The translations under genes were made by a program, and so were the position numbers. Below the pieces are notes generated by a model that was not told where the DNA came from, searched no databases, and saw only the letters and a list, made by a program, of their open reading frames with translations. A stretch of 64,000 nt of DNA from assembly GCF_910596095.1 (NCBI RefSeq), contig NC_056552.1, forward strand, positions 9,219,111 through 9,283,110. Reading direction: 5' to 3'. The stretch is from Thunnus maccoyii (taxonomy: Eukaryota; Chordata; Actinopteri; Scombriformes; Scombridae). Each line of letters starts with the position of its first letter. Position 1 is the first letter of the stretch. This document shows positions 1 through 12,364 of the stretch, piece by piece.

Positions 1-1060
1 TGTAGATTGTTGTATTGTAAATTCTTAGACTGATGCAAATATTTACTGTAAATGTGTGTGTTTATTGTTTTTGTATTTATATTTTATAGTTTAGATTTTA
101 TATATGGGCTACAAACAGTTTGTTTGATGATGTTCTGATAGTAATTCATTGTCTTTTTGGCATCAATGTTCATGAAAGTATGTGGCAGTTACAAATGTGT
201 AAAAGGCTGAAGGGTGTTAATGTTCCCTTCATCTGTTTGGTATTGAGACTATGATTGTGCTATGTATAGAAAGGAGGTGCTGGAGGTGTCATGACGTGAT
301 ACATATTTGTGAGGAAGCCTAGTGAAGCTGGTCATCTAATTAAAAAAGGTGTGTAACATACCATGTCGTTATTTTTTTAATGTCTGATGTACAGCACTCA
401 AATAATACAACTAACCTCATACTACTAAATAAGCTTAATCATCACATAATCAGATACACAATTTAAATACAGCTCATCTATCAACATAAAAAAGGTAATG
501 TACAACACGAGGAAGAAGAAAAATGTGTGTTCCAAATATAAAACCTAATTTAGGCAGTAATGAAGGTTGTATGTAAGTAGAATATTTTGTTTTACAGTCC
601 ATAGGATCTTATTACTTCTTTCAGAGACAAAAATATTGGACCTGCATGAACTCAGCTGCTGTGAATGTATCAACACAACTGGTTCACTGTGCCAAGAAAC
701 CACATAATGGTTCAGCTATTTGCTGGCTGCTGAAACTAGTTTTGCAAAGGTGTTCTTCCTTTCCATGCTTTTCATGATTATCACATACTGAAATGTTATC
801 AAAACATTCATGCACAATGCATAAATTACATCATAACATGTAATTTTACCACACTTTTGTCAGGTGACGTGAGAGCTGGGAGTGTCGAGGCTTCTCCTCG
901 GTTCACTGTGGCTTTGATTGTACCTCATTTGTGCGTCGCCTTGGAGAAAAAGCGCAAATTAATAAATGTAATTTAATGTAAAATAGGAGGAAGCTGCTGG
1001 GGGATCTCTGTATTATGGAGTGATTTTTTTTTTTCACAATGTTTTGTTTTTTCTCTGTGA
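1..1060. other. AT-rich non-coding stretch, no gene recognised
   Basis: I see no exon with a recognisable protein and no paired splice signals here. The first few hundred bases are AT-rich and could be the 3' UTR of a gene left of the window, but nothing in the sequence proves it. Short open frames lack any domain. Confidence 0.4.
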
Positions 1061-2290
1061 GATTCAAGGTGTTTATTGTCAGACTGGTTGAACAAGTACA
1101 CTCGTGTGAAATTCTTTGGCTAGGAGGCTCCATTACAGAAAACAGTAAATAAATATATATAAAGCATATCGTGACGACCCCCTCTGGACAGTCCTTGTCC
1201 TCTACCTGCAGGAGCCTGGTGGTCAGGGAGATTCAGCTCACCTGGACTGACGAGCTTCTATATAAGCTGATTAGCAGTCAGTTACTCTCTCTCTCTCTCT
1301 CTCCTCTGGCTTCCACCATGTTTGGTTTTGGTTGTATTTAGTTTCATTTATCTTTTAGCTATGTACAATGAATCCGTTTTTAGTTACAGCTCATGTGTGG
1401 TCTCCCCTCCTTTTTCCAGCCTTGAGCCAGGTTGTGACAACATAAATATAAAAACAGAACATAAATAGCAATTAAGGGTATATAAAAGGGTATAAAAAGC
1501 AATAAAAGGTGCATATACAATCATTAATCAGATATTACACAGATGCTTAAATTGCACTTCGTATCAGTATCCTCTTAATTGGGCTCAGTTAGTGAAGGTC
1601 TTGTCTGTATCTGTTCAGCCAGTGGATGTAACATAACATTTCCTTTAACTACTGAGATGTTTTAAAATTCTTAATTTTTTTTTTTCGGTCCTTTTAAAGC
1701 AACAATTGAGTGTGTGACATTTATGTAATGATCAGATGTAGGATCTGTCTTGACCATTGGCCAGTGATACTGTAGCTAAATTTAATGTTTTCAGCACTGG
1801 TGTTGCCTCATGTTTTCAGATGCTGTAGTTTTGGTTTTAGATTGGACACAGTGAGCTGGCATTTAAACCGGACATGGGAGCAAACAATAAAGGGCCTTGT
1901 GTATATTATGTAAGACTGGAGCCTGCTCTTAACACTTTTAGTGGTTGCTGATGACAGTTTAATATATTGTGTGTGTGTGTGTGAGTGTGTGTGTTATTTA
2001 TTTAGTAGTCTTATGGCCTGAGGAAAAAAGCTGTTCCTCAGTCAGCTGTATCTCCTCCTTGAGGGCAGCAGGGAGAGCAGGCGAGCTGGGTCCTTAAGGA
2101 CCCTCAGGGACTTCCTGAGGCACCCCTGAGTGTAAAGCTCAAGCAGGCTGGGTAGCTCACACCTGGTGATGTGCGGGGCCATGCACACCACCCTCCCCAG
2201 TGCTTTGAGATCCATGCTGGTACAGCTGCTGTACCAGGTGATGAAGCAGCCTGAGGATTTGGGGCTGTCAGTGACAGTCATCCCTGCAAA
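1061..2290. repeat. Broken interspersed repeat, two halves with younger sequence between
   Basis: The part near 1061-1150 (loss of signal 'gtgaaattcttt' type) and the part near 1988-2290 ('ggcctgaggaaaaaagctgttcctcag', read in two pieces below 20 bases each, then a GC-rich tract) resemble the start and middle of a very common teleost repeat. The DNA between them, including a CT-rich tract near 1285-1303, looks like later insertion. Class is uncertain. Open frames at 2042-2387 lie inside the repeat and are not genes. Confidence 0.45.
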
Positions 2291-4650
2291 CCCCACCCTA
2301 CATTGTGGGGGTACTATCTGTAATGGAAAATTAAAGTACCAAGTCGAGCCGATACCATGTAATGGAAAAACGCCATTAGTGAGGTAGTGAGTCCATTTTT
2401 CCAGTGATCTGATTGGTCAGTTGACAAGTTTTGATCTGATTCTTCAGAGGTTAACCTTTTCCAACTGTTCAGCAAAGCAGCTAAATGCTTTGCAAGATTT
2501 CCAAAACTAGTCTTATGTTATTATAAATAGACATGTTTTTCAAAAATCCAGGAGGACTTTCATAAATAATTGTGAGAGAAAAAAATGCTCATTTGTGAAG
2601 GAGAGATGTTCAATGTTCAATTTATGGAAATGTTCAACTAATGAGCTAAGTCTTTTCATAAGAATGTGCTAATCAAAGCCTTGATGTGATGATTTCATCT
2701 ACAGGGACTGACTCTGGCCTCATACTAGAGATGTTTTAGCTTCATGGCAAGGGTGGGAAATAAGGTGATAACCTTGGATGGGTAACAACAGCTGCCCGTA
2801 TTATTTTCCAATTAGAGTTCATTCTGACACCAAGTGTCCTTGTTTCCCCCCTCCCTGGTGGCATGACATGAGCAACTCCATAAGGAGTGATTGTTTTTTG
2901 GTGCGATTGCGTCCATGTATACACCGTGCCAAAGGCATCTCTGATGTCATTTGTTTTCAATAAACTTCATATATTCAAGTAAGTATCAGCTGCAGCCTGT
3001 GGAGTCTCTTCAACAATTATTCAACAAGTACAAGATTTTCCATATCAATAATATTTTTAATACCTCGATGCAATCTAGTGCAGAGTGGTTCCCAACCTAG
3101 AGGTCGCGACCCCCACAAGGAGTCACAAGATGAAGGTACTATAAATGGTCATGAGATGATTATGTGAGTATAAAATTATGTTTGTTTTTCAGAATCATTA
3201 CTTTCTTCTTGTGACATAAAGTATAGTTTTATCTCTTCAAGCTTCAAAAAAGTATTCAAATGAAACAATAAGGAGATACTTGTCATGTCGGATGTAGTCC
3301 CAGTAGGCTATTTATTGCTTCATAATGGTCACAGGCAGAAAAGGTTGGGTTAATCTAGCAGTTGATGAGTCATTGTTTTATTATCTATGGATGATCTGTT
3401 TATCTTATCTTTACCTTGTTTGTCTCACCGCCCAGAATGATTTCTTGTGTAGGCAGGTTTTGGGTGGATGGAATGAGGTAGGCGTTGATTTTTTTTCTTG
3501 ACGGGAGACGATCATGAGACAGTACAACTGTGAAACAAGCCGGATGAAGTCACTGTCAACATTGTGCAACACCCAAACTGCATGTAACAGTAGCTACATT
3601 AACCTTAACTGAACACAATCAGCAATCCGGATGTTATTCAACTAAGTCTGAGATATCTAAAAAAGTTTGCATAGATGGCATGAATTTGTTTTAGGAAACT
3701 GTGTATGCACTGATGACTTACCAAATCTTAATATACAGTTCAAGGGTTCAAGGCTCAAAGATACAAAGATACTCAACACAAACAGCAAATACTACACTAA
3801 TAAACTGATTGATGAGAACCAATTAGGCACAAAATATCAAAGGACAGGTTCACAATTTTTCCACTCTATTTAAGATGTCAAGAAGATATCTTGCAACGTT
3901 ACAGTCAATAAGGAAACACTTTCCGAGGAAACACAAAGGGAAAGAACAATGAAGTCTTTTGTATGTCTTCACACATACTTGTCAGACGGATCTGTCTGAT
4001 GGGAGATAAGCGAGGGCGGTGCAAGGCCATTCCTGTCACTTTCCGACACCGATGAGCCACATTCAGGCCCACTTCACGCAGTGATTGGTTGTTGCGGAGG
4101 TGAGAGAGGAGTCAAGGTTTACACTTCTCTCTCTGGCTCTCCTTTTTTCATTCTTGAAACAATTATTTCTGTATTTTTTTTATGTGAACAACAAATTGCA
4201 ACAATAGTAATGTCTTCCAGGAAAGAATGTCTGGAAATATTCCTGTATTAAAATAATATCATATCTGAAATATCTCCACAACTATTAGATAATTGTGTGT
4301 ATGCTGATGGATATCTGTTACTGTAATGCATTCACCGCCGACCAAATATTATTAACTCAGCTGGACGGCTGAGATCAGAGATAGTGAGTAATTTTGAACA
4401 GTTTTCACCTGAGAGTTAGAGAAATAAACAGCACCACCTGCTGACTCATTACAACTAAGGCCACAAAAACATTTATAAAAATAGTTGTACAGTAATGGAT
4501 GGAAATAAGAAATATGAGCATGTAAAACTGAAGCAAGTTAAAAGAAAATGGAGAGAAAATAATAAAAACATTGCAAAATGTGAATTTGCAGTACATACAA
4601 ATTGTTAGCACATGCAAACTGTGTAAATGTGTATGATGTTTTCTGCTCAG
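2291..4650. other. Intergenic, mostly unassigned, with an LTR-like patch
   Basis: No gene seen. Around 2760-3010 a tract ends in an AATAAA-containing segment followed by a short GC-balanced tail, which loosely resembles a solo LTR, but no partner LTR was found. The rest is AT-rich and has no recognised features apart from the hAT piece at 3075-3160. Confidence 0.3.
3075..3160 (+). mobile_element. Charlie-like hAT terminal fragment
   Basis: The tract carries the end motif GTGGTTCCCAACCTAGAGG followed by 'tcgcgacccc', which matches the terminal block of the Charlie-like inner element at 33641-33938. The other end is missing or too diverged to recognise. Confidence 0.5.
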
Positions 4651-4654
4651 CCTG

Positions 4655-4745
4655 TTTACTTAAGTACTGTACTTAAGTACAATTTGGAGGTATTTGTACT
4701 TGAGTATTTCCATTTTATTCTACTTTACACACTTCGCTTTATACA
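4655..4745 (+). mobile_element. Tol2-like hAT MITE end, truncated
   Basis: The sequence has the palindromic block 'gtactgtacttaagtac' and the 'tgagtatttccattttat' block that mark one end of the Tol2-like MITE seen whole at 33325-34172. It breaks off just before the GT microsatellite. Confidence 0.6.
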
Positions 4746-4762
4746 TCCATGGTACATATGTC

Positions 4763-4763
<1 letters not shown>

Positions 4764-4831
<68 letters not shown>

Positions 4832-4843
4832 GTGTGTGTGTGT
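4764..4843 (+). repeat. (TG)n microsatellite, about 80 bp
   Basis: Nearly pure alternating T and G with one C interruption. The Cys-Val open frame across it is an artefact of the repeat. Confidence 0.97.
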
Positions 4844-4849
4844 AAGGAG

Positions 4850-5889
4850 GCGGGTCTTTCCGTAACGTAATGCACGTTTTATATAAAAGTGGGAATATTA
4901 ACACGGAGGGAAATTATGTTGTAGAGTTATGTATGTTTGTGTGGCTCAAATGATGTTTTTAATAATAACAGAAACAGCAAAATAAAACTTTAATTCGAGA
5001 AAACACGGAAATACAAACGTCAACCCATCCCATCATGCCTTGCGCCACAGCGCGAACGGCTAAATAATCGCACAGTTTTTACCTTAAAATGTCGTTTTTA
5101 GCTGTGTTTATTCCGCTGTGTTTCTGTATTTGCTAAATTATGTGAGTCTTGTGTTTCTGTGAGTACATTATTTTATATCAAACCGTCAGTAAAGGTAGTA
5201 TCGTCGTTAATGTGGTCTTTCTATGTAACACATATTCTTCAGTACACTCTTGTTTCTCTTCAGATCGTATAAATCTTTCGCCTTTTACTAAAGATTTCCG
5301 TGGAGAGGAACAATAAGAGTTTCAACCAATTTTTTGATGCCCTGCGTTTAGCGGGGCTTTCTAATAATGTGAAAAATAAATATAAATAAATATCGGAAAA
5401 ATCACTCGCTGACCATTCAATGGGAGTAATGCCTATAGTATCACATCTATATAGATAGTTAGAGGCCACAAACACAACGATTGATTCAGCCGACTTTAAT
5501 AGTTGCATGGTAATAACACATCGGAGAGTTCAGCAAAGATACAGGTTCACACATTTTGCGTTTATGTGAAAGGATTTCTAGTTTGTGTCTCTGCTGACAG
5601 GAGGGTTTGAGAGGGCGGGATAACCGTCAGTCATTTATTAATTTGGCCAATCAGAGTCTTATAATCCTCTGTCCTAATTTCACCAAAACGTAGCCTGAAC
5701 CGGTTGTCAATCATTTTTTTTAATTAACTCGACTCAGTGCTTTCAGAGTGGTGATTAAAGGGAGTTGAGATCTCACAGAAACTCGCGAGATTAAACGTGA
5801 CTTCAGGAAAAAAAAGAAGAAAAACACGGAGGCGTCGTCAGCTGCAAAAAAACAAAAAAAAAGAGAGAGAGAGAAAACTGTATTAAGTG
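4850..5889 (+). promoter_or_regulatory. Promoter-like patch without an assigned gene
   Basis: Compared with its surroundings this stretch is richer in CpG (near 5040-5070 and 5780-5840). It has a TATA-like 'tatataaaag' near 4880 and CCAAT boxes ('ggccaatcag' near 5646). It lies directly before a possible signal-peptide exon at 5890. A role as a promoter is inference only. Confidence 0.25.
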
Positions 5890-6132
5890 ATGGCTGATAA
5901 GATGAAATCAGTATGGTTTATAATATATTTTGTAGGTGAGTTGGAAATAAAGTTTTATTGTACGCAACATCCGGTTGATGACGCGTCCCGCTCAGCTCGC
6001 TCTCATTGGCTAATGCAGGTTTCTGTTCAATATTTGATCACTGTCCTTCTCACTCTGCAGGATTTCAAGTCACATGTTTGATATTTAGTATTCAAATCCA
6101 GTCGTTAACATTAAGATTATGTCTGTAAACCC
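5890..6132 (+). pseudogene. Possible orphan signal-peptide exon and second exon
   Basis: An ATG at 5890 opens 15 codons that read as a hydrophobic leader (MADKMKSVWFIIYFV) and stop at a perfect GTGAGT donor at 5936 in phase 1. A polypyrimidine tract and CAG acceptor end at 6060, after a mini-intron of about 125 bp. The joined frame continues GFQVTCLIFSI and ends in TAA within about 70 bp. Short leader exons with a phase 1 donor are common in immunoglobulin-superfamily genes, but no Ig domain is seen downstream. It could be a remnant, an isolated first exon or chance. Confidence 0.2.
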
Positions 6133-6790
6133 TTCACACATCATCATACAGCATCATTTGTCAGGACCCAAAATCTGTTCAATCATCCTCAAGTGTGGAG
6201 AAGAACAAGAGGCTTCCTGTTGTACTAAATACTGAGTAACATCTAACAAGAATATTTTTAAAAGTGACTGCATTAATTAAATATTGACATGGATATCACG
6301 TTCATTAGGAAGACGTTAGAGCAATAATTACAATAACATTAAAAAGTACATGAAAAAAGTTCCTCTGTCCAATATGCCGTAATTATTATGTATAAAATAA
6401 AATAGCATAAATAGCTCAAATTGTTTATTTAAGTTTTAGAGCTCTGGTATTCTTCAGGGCTTTGTTATGATAAAAATTAATTTACAAATATATTCTTCAA
6501 GGGCCAATGGTTTAGTATATTTGCATTTATATAAGAAATAATTAAACTATATTATTATCTTTGTCTTCCACAGTCATACCATGCTGAATATTTTTAAACC
6601 AGTCATTAAATTGATGAATATACAGCTGTACAGCAGGTGTTTTTCCTTCTTGTATGTGTTTTGCCTCTTGCAGCTGTTTCTTGTGGCATTTTTGAAGTTG
6701 GTATTTGTTGCATTTTTCACTTTTGTTTTTGTTTATTTTTAACCGTTTGTGGACTTTTTGGATTTTGAGCACAAATATAACAGCATTATA
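6133..6790. other. AT-rich intergenic stretch, unassigned
   Basis: No exon or known repeat was recognised with confidence. A 76-codon Lys/Gln-rich frame on the minus strand at 6542-6772 has no domain I can name, and its composition follows the AT-rich background. Confidence 0.35.
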
Positions 6791-6794
6791 GTTT

Positions 6795-7045
6795 CAGTCA
6801 TTTTTTTATGCAAAAATGCCAAATATTTGCTGTTTTCAGCTTGTCAGATGTGAGGTTTTCATGCTTTTTTTTGTCACACATGACAGTAAACTGAATAGCT
6901 TTGGGTTTTACGCTGTTTCTCGGACAAATCAAGACATTTGGAGACACTTTTGACTCTGAAAAATTATAACCATAATTTTTTACTAATTCCTGGCATTTTG
7001 TAGACATAACAATAAATCAATAATGAAAATAATCATAAGTTGCAG
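6795..7045 (-). mobile_element. GGGCTGCAAC-type hAT-like MITE copy
   Basis: Characteristic blocks are 'gcaaaaatgccaaatattt' at the left and 'aatgaaaataatcataagtt' then 'gcag' at the right end. The same blocks recur near 37290, 41515, 43550, 44465, 61660 and 62034. This is a very abundant teleost family and is non-coding. Confidence 0.6.
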
Positions 7046-7717
7046 TTACTTGTAACAGTTAAGAAAGGTAAAAGTGCAGCAGCTCGCTATCACTTTTTAA
7101 AAGACTCCTTTTGATGAACTCTGCTGAAACAAAGAAACTTGGAAAACACAAAAAGTTCGAGCCAACTTGCAACAGAAAACACTGCATGACTTGTAAATTG
7201 TCACATCAGTGGCACCCTGAGCAAACACCTGATAAGATAGTTAACACAATGACACCCACTATTTAACTGTAATCCTGTGATTGGACATACATCCTGTCTA
7301 CTTTCTATACACCTACAGGATTAAAAGTGTCACTTCCCATCTGTGTTTCTTTCTCACATTTAATCCACTGAGACAAATCGTTTTAAAACAAAGAACAGAA
7401 CAATGTAGGGACAGCCTGTATACCTGCAAAGCTGTGAGCCGGGACTACAAAGTTTAGAGGAAAACATATTTTAGGGAGCACTGCCTGCACCAAACAGCCA
7501 CTTTGGGAACTTATGATCAGGTACCAGAAGTTTATCAGCAGTGTTTTATATTCTGGAGGAAGTCTGATAAGCAGTCACATGTTGAGTTTACAAAGAACTT
7601 AACTAAACATTTCAACAGGTGGTGCTCTGCACGGATGTCACTATTTTTAAAGATCGGTGTGATCTGACGGTGATACAGCAACTCTCTTCTACCTGAAGTT
7701 GCCACTCATATCGCTGA

Positions 7718-8270
7718 ATGTTGAGTGAAAACTGCCCTGAAGCTGCTACTTTGGCACATATAAGGAAATCTGGATATTACTGTGCTTCAGATGATTATGC
7801 TGCTGCTAAATCTGTCAGTCACTCAACAAAATTTTCTTCATTTGAGTCTGAAAAGGTGAATCATGGTCACAGTTCTGTTGGTTTAGTTCCTGTACTAAGA
7901 TGCAAGGTTAAAATGTTGAACCAGCAGCTCTCATTGCTCCAGTTAGGGAAGTTTCAAATGATGAAGATACTTTTTACAGCTAAACCTGAAAGTGTGAAAT
8001 ATTCTGGTTTTGAGGCTTTTGTCTCAGATGGGTTTGTGTCTGTCACTGGTAGTGATGTTAAAGTGCTCATGAAAATCCTTCAAGACACAGGAGCAAAGGT
8101 TTAAAGCCAGTCTGTCTCGTGTCCACAGTGGGATTTTCCATGCTTTACCAAAAGATGGGGTCGATGTCACACTGGAAAACAAAACTGGTAATCGACATGT
8201 CTGGGGCTGATGGCTCTCTGCCTGCTGAGTCTCTAATCATTTGCTTCTAAGGGAAATAATGACTGTAATA
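7718..8270 (+). mobile_element. Ty3/gypsy-type retroelement fragment (protease region), broken
   Basis: An open frame of 128 codons (7718-8104) ends with a conserved run before and at the aspartic-protease active-site motif DTGA, near residues 123-126. The frame stops two codons later, and the downstream protease part continues in another frame with further stops. In Ty3/gypsy polyproteins this motif marks the retroviral-type protease between gag and reverse transcriptase. No LTRs, reverse transcriptase or integrase were found nearby, so this is a dead internal fragment and not a cellular gene. Confidence 0.55.
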
Positions 8271-8379
8271 CAACAATAACAGACGCCACTCTGCCTAACA
8301 AATGAGTGATTAAGATACGTTGAGTGCATTTTGTTTTGTTAATACTTCTTTACTTCCCTCCATTACTTCCATTAATCGC

Positions 8380-8590
8380 AGAGCTGCGCAGTTCGATCGC
8401 CCACTCTTGCTCGAGTCCACATGTCGAGGTGTCCTTGGGCAAGATACTGAAACCCCAGTTGCTCCCGATGGTCAGGACAACACCTTGCAATGTAGCTTGC
8501 TGCCGTTGGTGAGTGTGTAATTGGTGAATTGTAAAGCGCTTCAGCCTTTATTTAAGTTGAATTTTGAATGTGTGAAGTGGACGTAAATGT
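8380..8590 (+). repeat. SINE-like / short interspersed repeat fragment
   Basis: The blocks 'gtgtccttgggcaagatact', 'gttgctcc' and 'tgtaaagcgctt' in this order are the signature of a very common teleost short repeat. The copy is degenerate, and the overlapping open frames are repeat-derived. Confidence 0.55.
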
Positions 8591-10080
8591 CAGATCATTG
8601 GTTTCAGAAAGTCAAGGGGATATGAGAGATAATGTGAAGGAGAGATAATGTGAATTTCTATCTGACAGCCTACATTATGACTTGTCTTACTCTATAATAA
8701 TAAGTGTGACATTGAAAAGAGAAAAAAAGCAAGGACATGTCCTGAGTCATGGCTACGGCCCAGAAAATACTTAACTTCTTACTCCTTTACATTTATTTGA
8801 CAGCTATCGTTATGTTGCACATACATATCTTAAACATACAGTATGATGAATGTTGAAGATAAGGTGCATTATTGAGAATTAAACCACCTACAACTATACA
8901 AAGTGGTTGTAAATTACTGTCAATCTACTTCAAGATGAGACATTCAAATGCTTCCTATACATAAATGCATCAGTGCCAATAATAAAACAGTAATATATAA
9001 CACTATGAAAGGAGCCATTATGTACAATGAGTAGTTTCAATTTTGATATTTTTAGCGCATATTCATTTAATACATCCATCCATACTCCAACTCATGACTT
9101 GCAGTGGAGTCATTTTACGTTGTGGTATTCACACATTTATTTATATAAAGGATGAGAATACTTCTTCCACCATGAATTTCAAAGAAATAGTAATATTTAG
9201 GGAGTTTAAGGGGTTTTCCCAGCCTACACAGTACCGTCATCATAATGTAGTCGAACCTTTTTGGTAATTTTGAAACTCACCAGCTGCACAAACATCATCT
9301 GATGGAAATACTTTGAAATACTTTTATCAAAAAATAATGTTGCAACCAAGCAACATGTTGACCTCAGGTCAGAGCCTCGGTTTGAACTGACAGTTAACGT
9401 TTCTTGTTGGAAAGTCACAGAGCCCAGTTAAAAGTAGAGATGTCAGAGGTCTGATCCTTATCAGTCTTTTAATACTGCCAACTGCCTTTTTATTTATTTT
9501 TTTGCTTCATGTTACAGCTGGACAACATGCTGACAGTGAAATAAGGCTATTTGCAGAACAGCTCTAAATGAATAAAACAGAACATGCATCTCAGGCTTTC
9601 TTTGATTGTTTCCTATTAGATTTTGTATAGTATGTTGTAATATGTAGTATAATATTTATACAGAGGAGTCAGAAAGCTTCTCTGCTGCAGTTTTTGAACC
9701 AACAACAGAACCTCCGACTCTGGTTCACCTGCAGAATGTCTACGTGGTTCATAGTCACTTTCCTGCAAGTCCTTAATTTTAAATGATTTTGTTTAAACGT
9801 GCAAATTTGATTTATTTTTTTTTAGTTTTAACTGAAACCTGACAAAGTTTCTTTTTCTGAGCTGTGCCCTGTAAACAGTTCATACAAATGTCTTACATCT
9901 GGATGTGTTGGGGGCCTGGTCATGGTTTTTAATGGTGATCTTTTTTAACTGTAAACCCACGTTGACTGTTGAATATATAATCAATTCCAGTGCTTTGTGC
10001 TCTTATACACAGATTTCCTAAATTTCACAAGGTTTTTACACAAGAATTCTCTTTTATTATATATGTATCCAAATCTGATC
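8591..10080. other. Intergenic AT-rich stretch
   Basis: No coding exon, structured RNA or repeat family could be supported here. Small frames at 9043-9418 overlap on opposite strands and have no domain. Confidence 0.4.
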
Positions 10081-10087
10081 CAAGCTT

Positions 10088-10785
10088 TTAATTGTAGGTG
10101 ATTTTAATATTCACATTTACTGTCCGTCAAATCCTGTGGCTTGTATTTTTCTACATTTAATTGACTCTTTCAGTCTTACCCAGTCAGTCGTAGGTCTTAC
10201 ATATGTACACGGTCATGTCCTTGACCTTGTTTTAACTTGTCTCTAATGCCCAGATGAATAATGTCAGCTTATCTTATCATTGGGCCATTTTATTCTACTT
10301 CCTTCCCCCCACTCCTAAACCCATTTTACCTGGTAATTATGGTCTATTATCCTTTTACTGCCAGGCAGTTCTCTGATACCTTCACCTCTGCTGTCATTAA
10401 AGCTCCTCCTGCTGGCCTGGACACATAACTGGTCTCTCTATTCAACCCCACTTGCACCAATATTCTGGACTCTTTTGCCCCTTATAAAGTCAGAAAACCT
10501 GAAAATTTAAACTCAGACCTGGTTTAACGTTTGTGTAGTTAGGCTGGTGTCCTTCCAGCATCTGAGATACTGTCTGGCTAAATATCAACAGTGTGTCAAA
10601 GCAGAGAGAGACAAATATTTTATCGATATTATCTTCAAACATACCCAAAGACCCAAAGTCTTACTTAATATAATAGATACAGAGCTCAGCCCGGCAGTCA
10701 CAAATAGTCCTGAAACAACTCCTGATACCTGTGATTATTTCCTAAGATTCTTGGACAAATAAATAAATTAACTTGACTTGATTTT
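10088..10785 (+). mobile_element. L2-type LINE fragment, endonuclease end plus 3' tail
   Basis: Read in shifting frames, the sequence gives the apurinic endonuclease core of fish L2/Maui-like elements: GDFNIH, then LIDSFSLTQSV, then THVHGH and LDLVL. The linker that normally precedes reverse transcriptase follows (10547-10762, with a KYQQCVKAERDKYF-type run). Several stops and frame breaks interrupt it. It ends with the usual 'aaataaataaattaacttg' tail near 10757-10775. The reverse transcriptase domain is missing, so the copy is internally deleted and inactive. Confidence 0.7.
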
Positions 10786-11034
10786 GTGTCTCTTTCAGTC
10801 TTCGTTTCTTGCTCCCATGTTGGAGGGTTTGGGCGCCTTTTATCTATCTGTCACCCGGGGGTTCATTGTCTTATAATTCGTCCATGGCGATAAGGCGTTA
10901 ATGTACCAAAATAATGGAATCAAACACATTATCTCTGTAATAAGTGCCTTATTGTGATTTCCCAATGAAAGTGGCTCGTTTTGGAGGAATTTGAAACAAT
11001 TAGTTGTGTGTAAGCAGTGTAAAATACATTTTAT

Positions 11035-11230
11035 CAAATACTGAAATACAATTTAAGGTACTTTTTTGTATTTCCATTTTATGCTACTTCATACTTTATA
11101 TTATACTTTATATTCCGCCACATTGCAGAAGGAAACATTGTGCTTTTGACTCCATTACTTTTATGTGACAGCTGTAGTTTAGCTACTTTGTGTATCAAGA
11201 TTTTACATATAACACAGGATTTTAGTAAAT
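11035..11230 (+). mobile_element. Tol2-like hAT MITE, partial copy
   Basis: The blocks 'tatttccattttatgctact', 'gactccattacttttatgtg' and 'gacagctgtagtttagctac' match one half of the Tol2-like teleost MITE. The terminal CAGTGGTGG is not preserved. Confidence 0.6.
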
Positions 11231-11259
11231 ATGATGCATTGCTGATTTATGACTTATAG

Positions 11260-11527
11260 ACATTATTTATTCACTTATTTTATTATATTCGTGTTGTAAA
11301 GTTTTATTTTATTTATTTTTCCCCTCTTATCAATTTTATTTGTCTCTGTTTATCTATTTTGTCTACTTTTTTAATCTAAGTTTTATTTCACTCTATTTTT
11401 TTTATTATTATTTTTATTTTTGAATCTATTTTATTTTATTACATTTCGATCATTTTTATTTCTCGTGTGCATTAGTCTCAAATTGTTTTCCTGTTTGCTG
11501 TTTACATTTGTTCTGTCTCATTATTGG

Positions 11528-11568
<41 letters not shown>

Positions 11569-11870
11569 TTATTTTCACTCCTCATTTTTTAAATTTATTT
11601 TAAGTCTGTTTTTCTCGTCCTCACTTTGAATTGATGTATAGCTGAGTATTTGGTAGGTAAACATGTGTTTTTATAATATGTGAATGTCCTTGTGTACAAA
11701 TCGAATCATATTTTTCTAAAATACAAAAATAAATATAGTTCAACCAACCACAACATTAAAATGCTTCTTACACATTAATAAAACTGTAATAATAATCCAA
11801 TAATATATTCATATAATAATAATAATAATAATATTAATAATAATATTAATAATAATAATAATGTAATAGT
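11260..11870. repeat. AT-rich low complexity with (TA)n and (ATA)n
   Basis: T-rich low complexity fills 11260-11460. A (TA)n run of about 34 bp sits near 11531-11564, and an (ATA)n tract near 11812-11862 is followed by short direct repeats of 'agtctgtttactattacatt' near 11868-11920. Confidence 0.8.
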
Positions 11871-12304
11871 CTGTTTACTATTACATTATTATTACATAGT
11901 CTGTTTACTATTACATTATTACATACTATTACATACTAATGGGCTGTTCTGTTAATAATTCAAGTATATTTTGCTGATATTTCTGTACATTTAAATAAGT
12001 ACAATTATGAGTAACTTGACTTGTGATGGAGTATTTAAACTTAATTTGATGTTTATACCTTTTTAAAGTAAAGGATCTGAAAACTATACTATATATTGTC
12101 AAAATAAGTGATATTATTGTATTCAGAATTGTATAAAACACAGTTATTTGTACTAAAATTATATTTTTTCCTTCATCTTTTTATTGCATGTCAGGAACAT
12201 AGAGTGACTCATTTCCTGCTAGTTTTAATCTGGTCAAGGCCTAAGCGCTGCAGAATGCACCTTTAGTCTGTAACAAGATATTACAGTTATATTTTCATGC
12301 AACA

Positions 12305-12352
12305 ACATGCACTATACACACACATACACACACACACACACATACACACAGT
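12305..12352 (+). repeat. (CA)n microsatellite
   Basis: Imperfect CA/TACA repeat. A second short CA run lies at 12600-12612. Confidence 0.9.
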
Positions 12353-12364
12353 GATCTCAGTCAG

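Noticed and set aside
11868-11935. Short direct repeats as a CRISPR-like array
   Set aside because: Only two or three AT-rich units without equal spacers, in a vertebrate setting. A simple local duplication.
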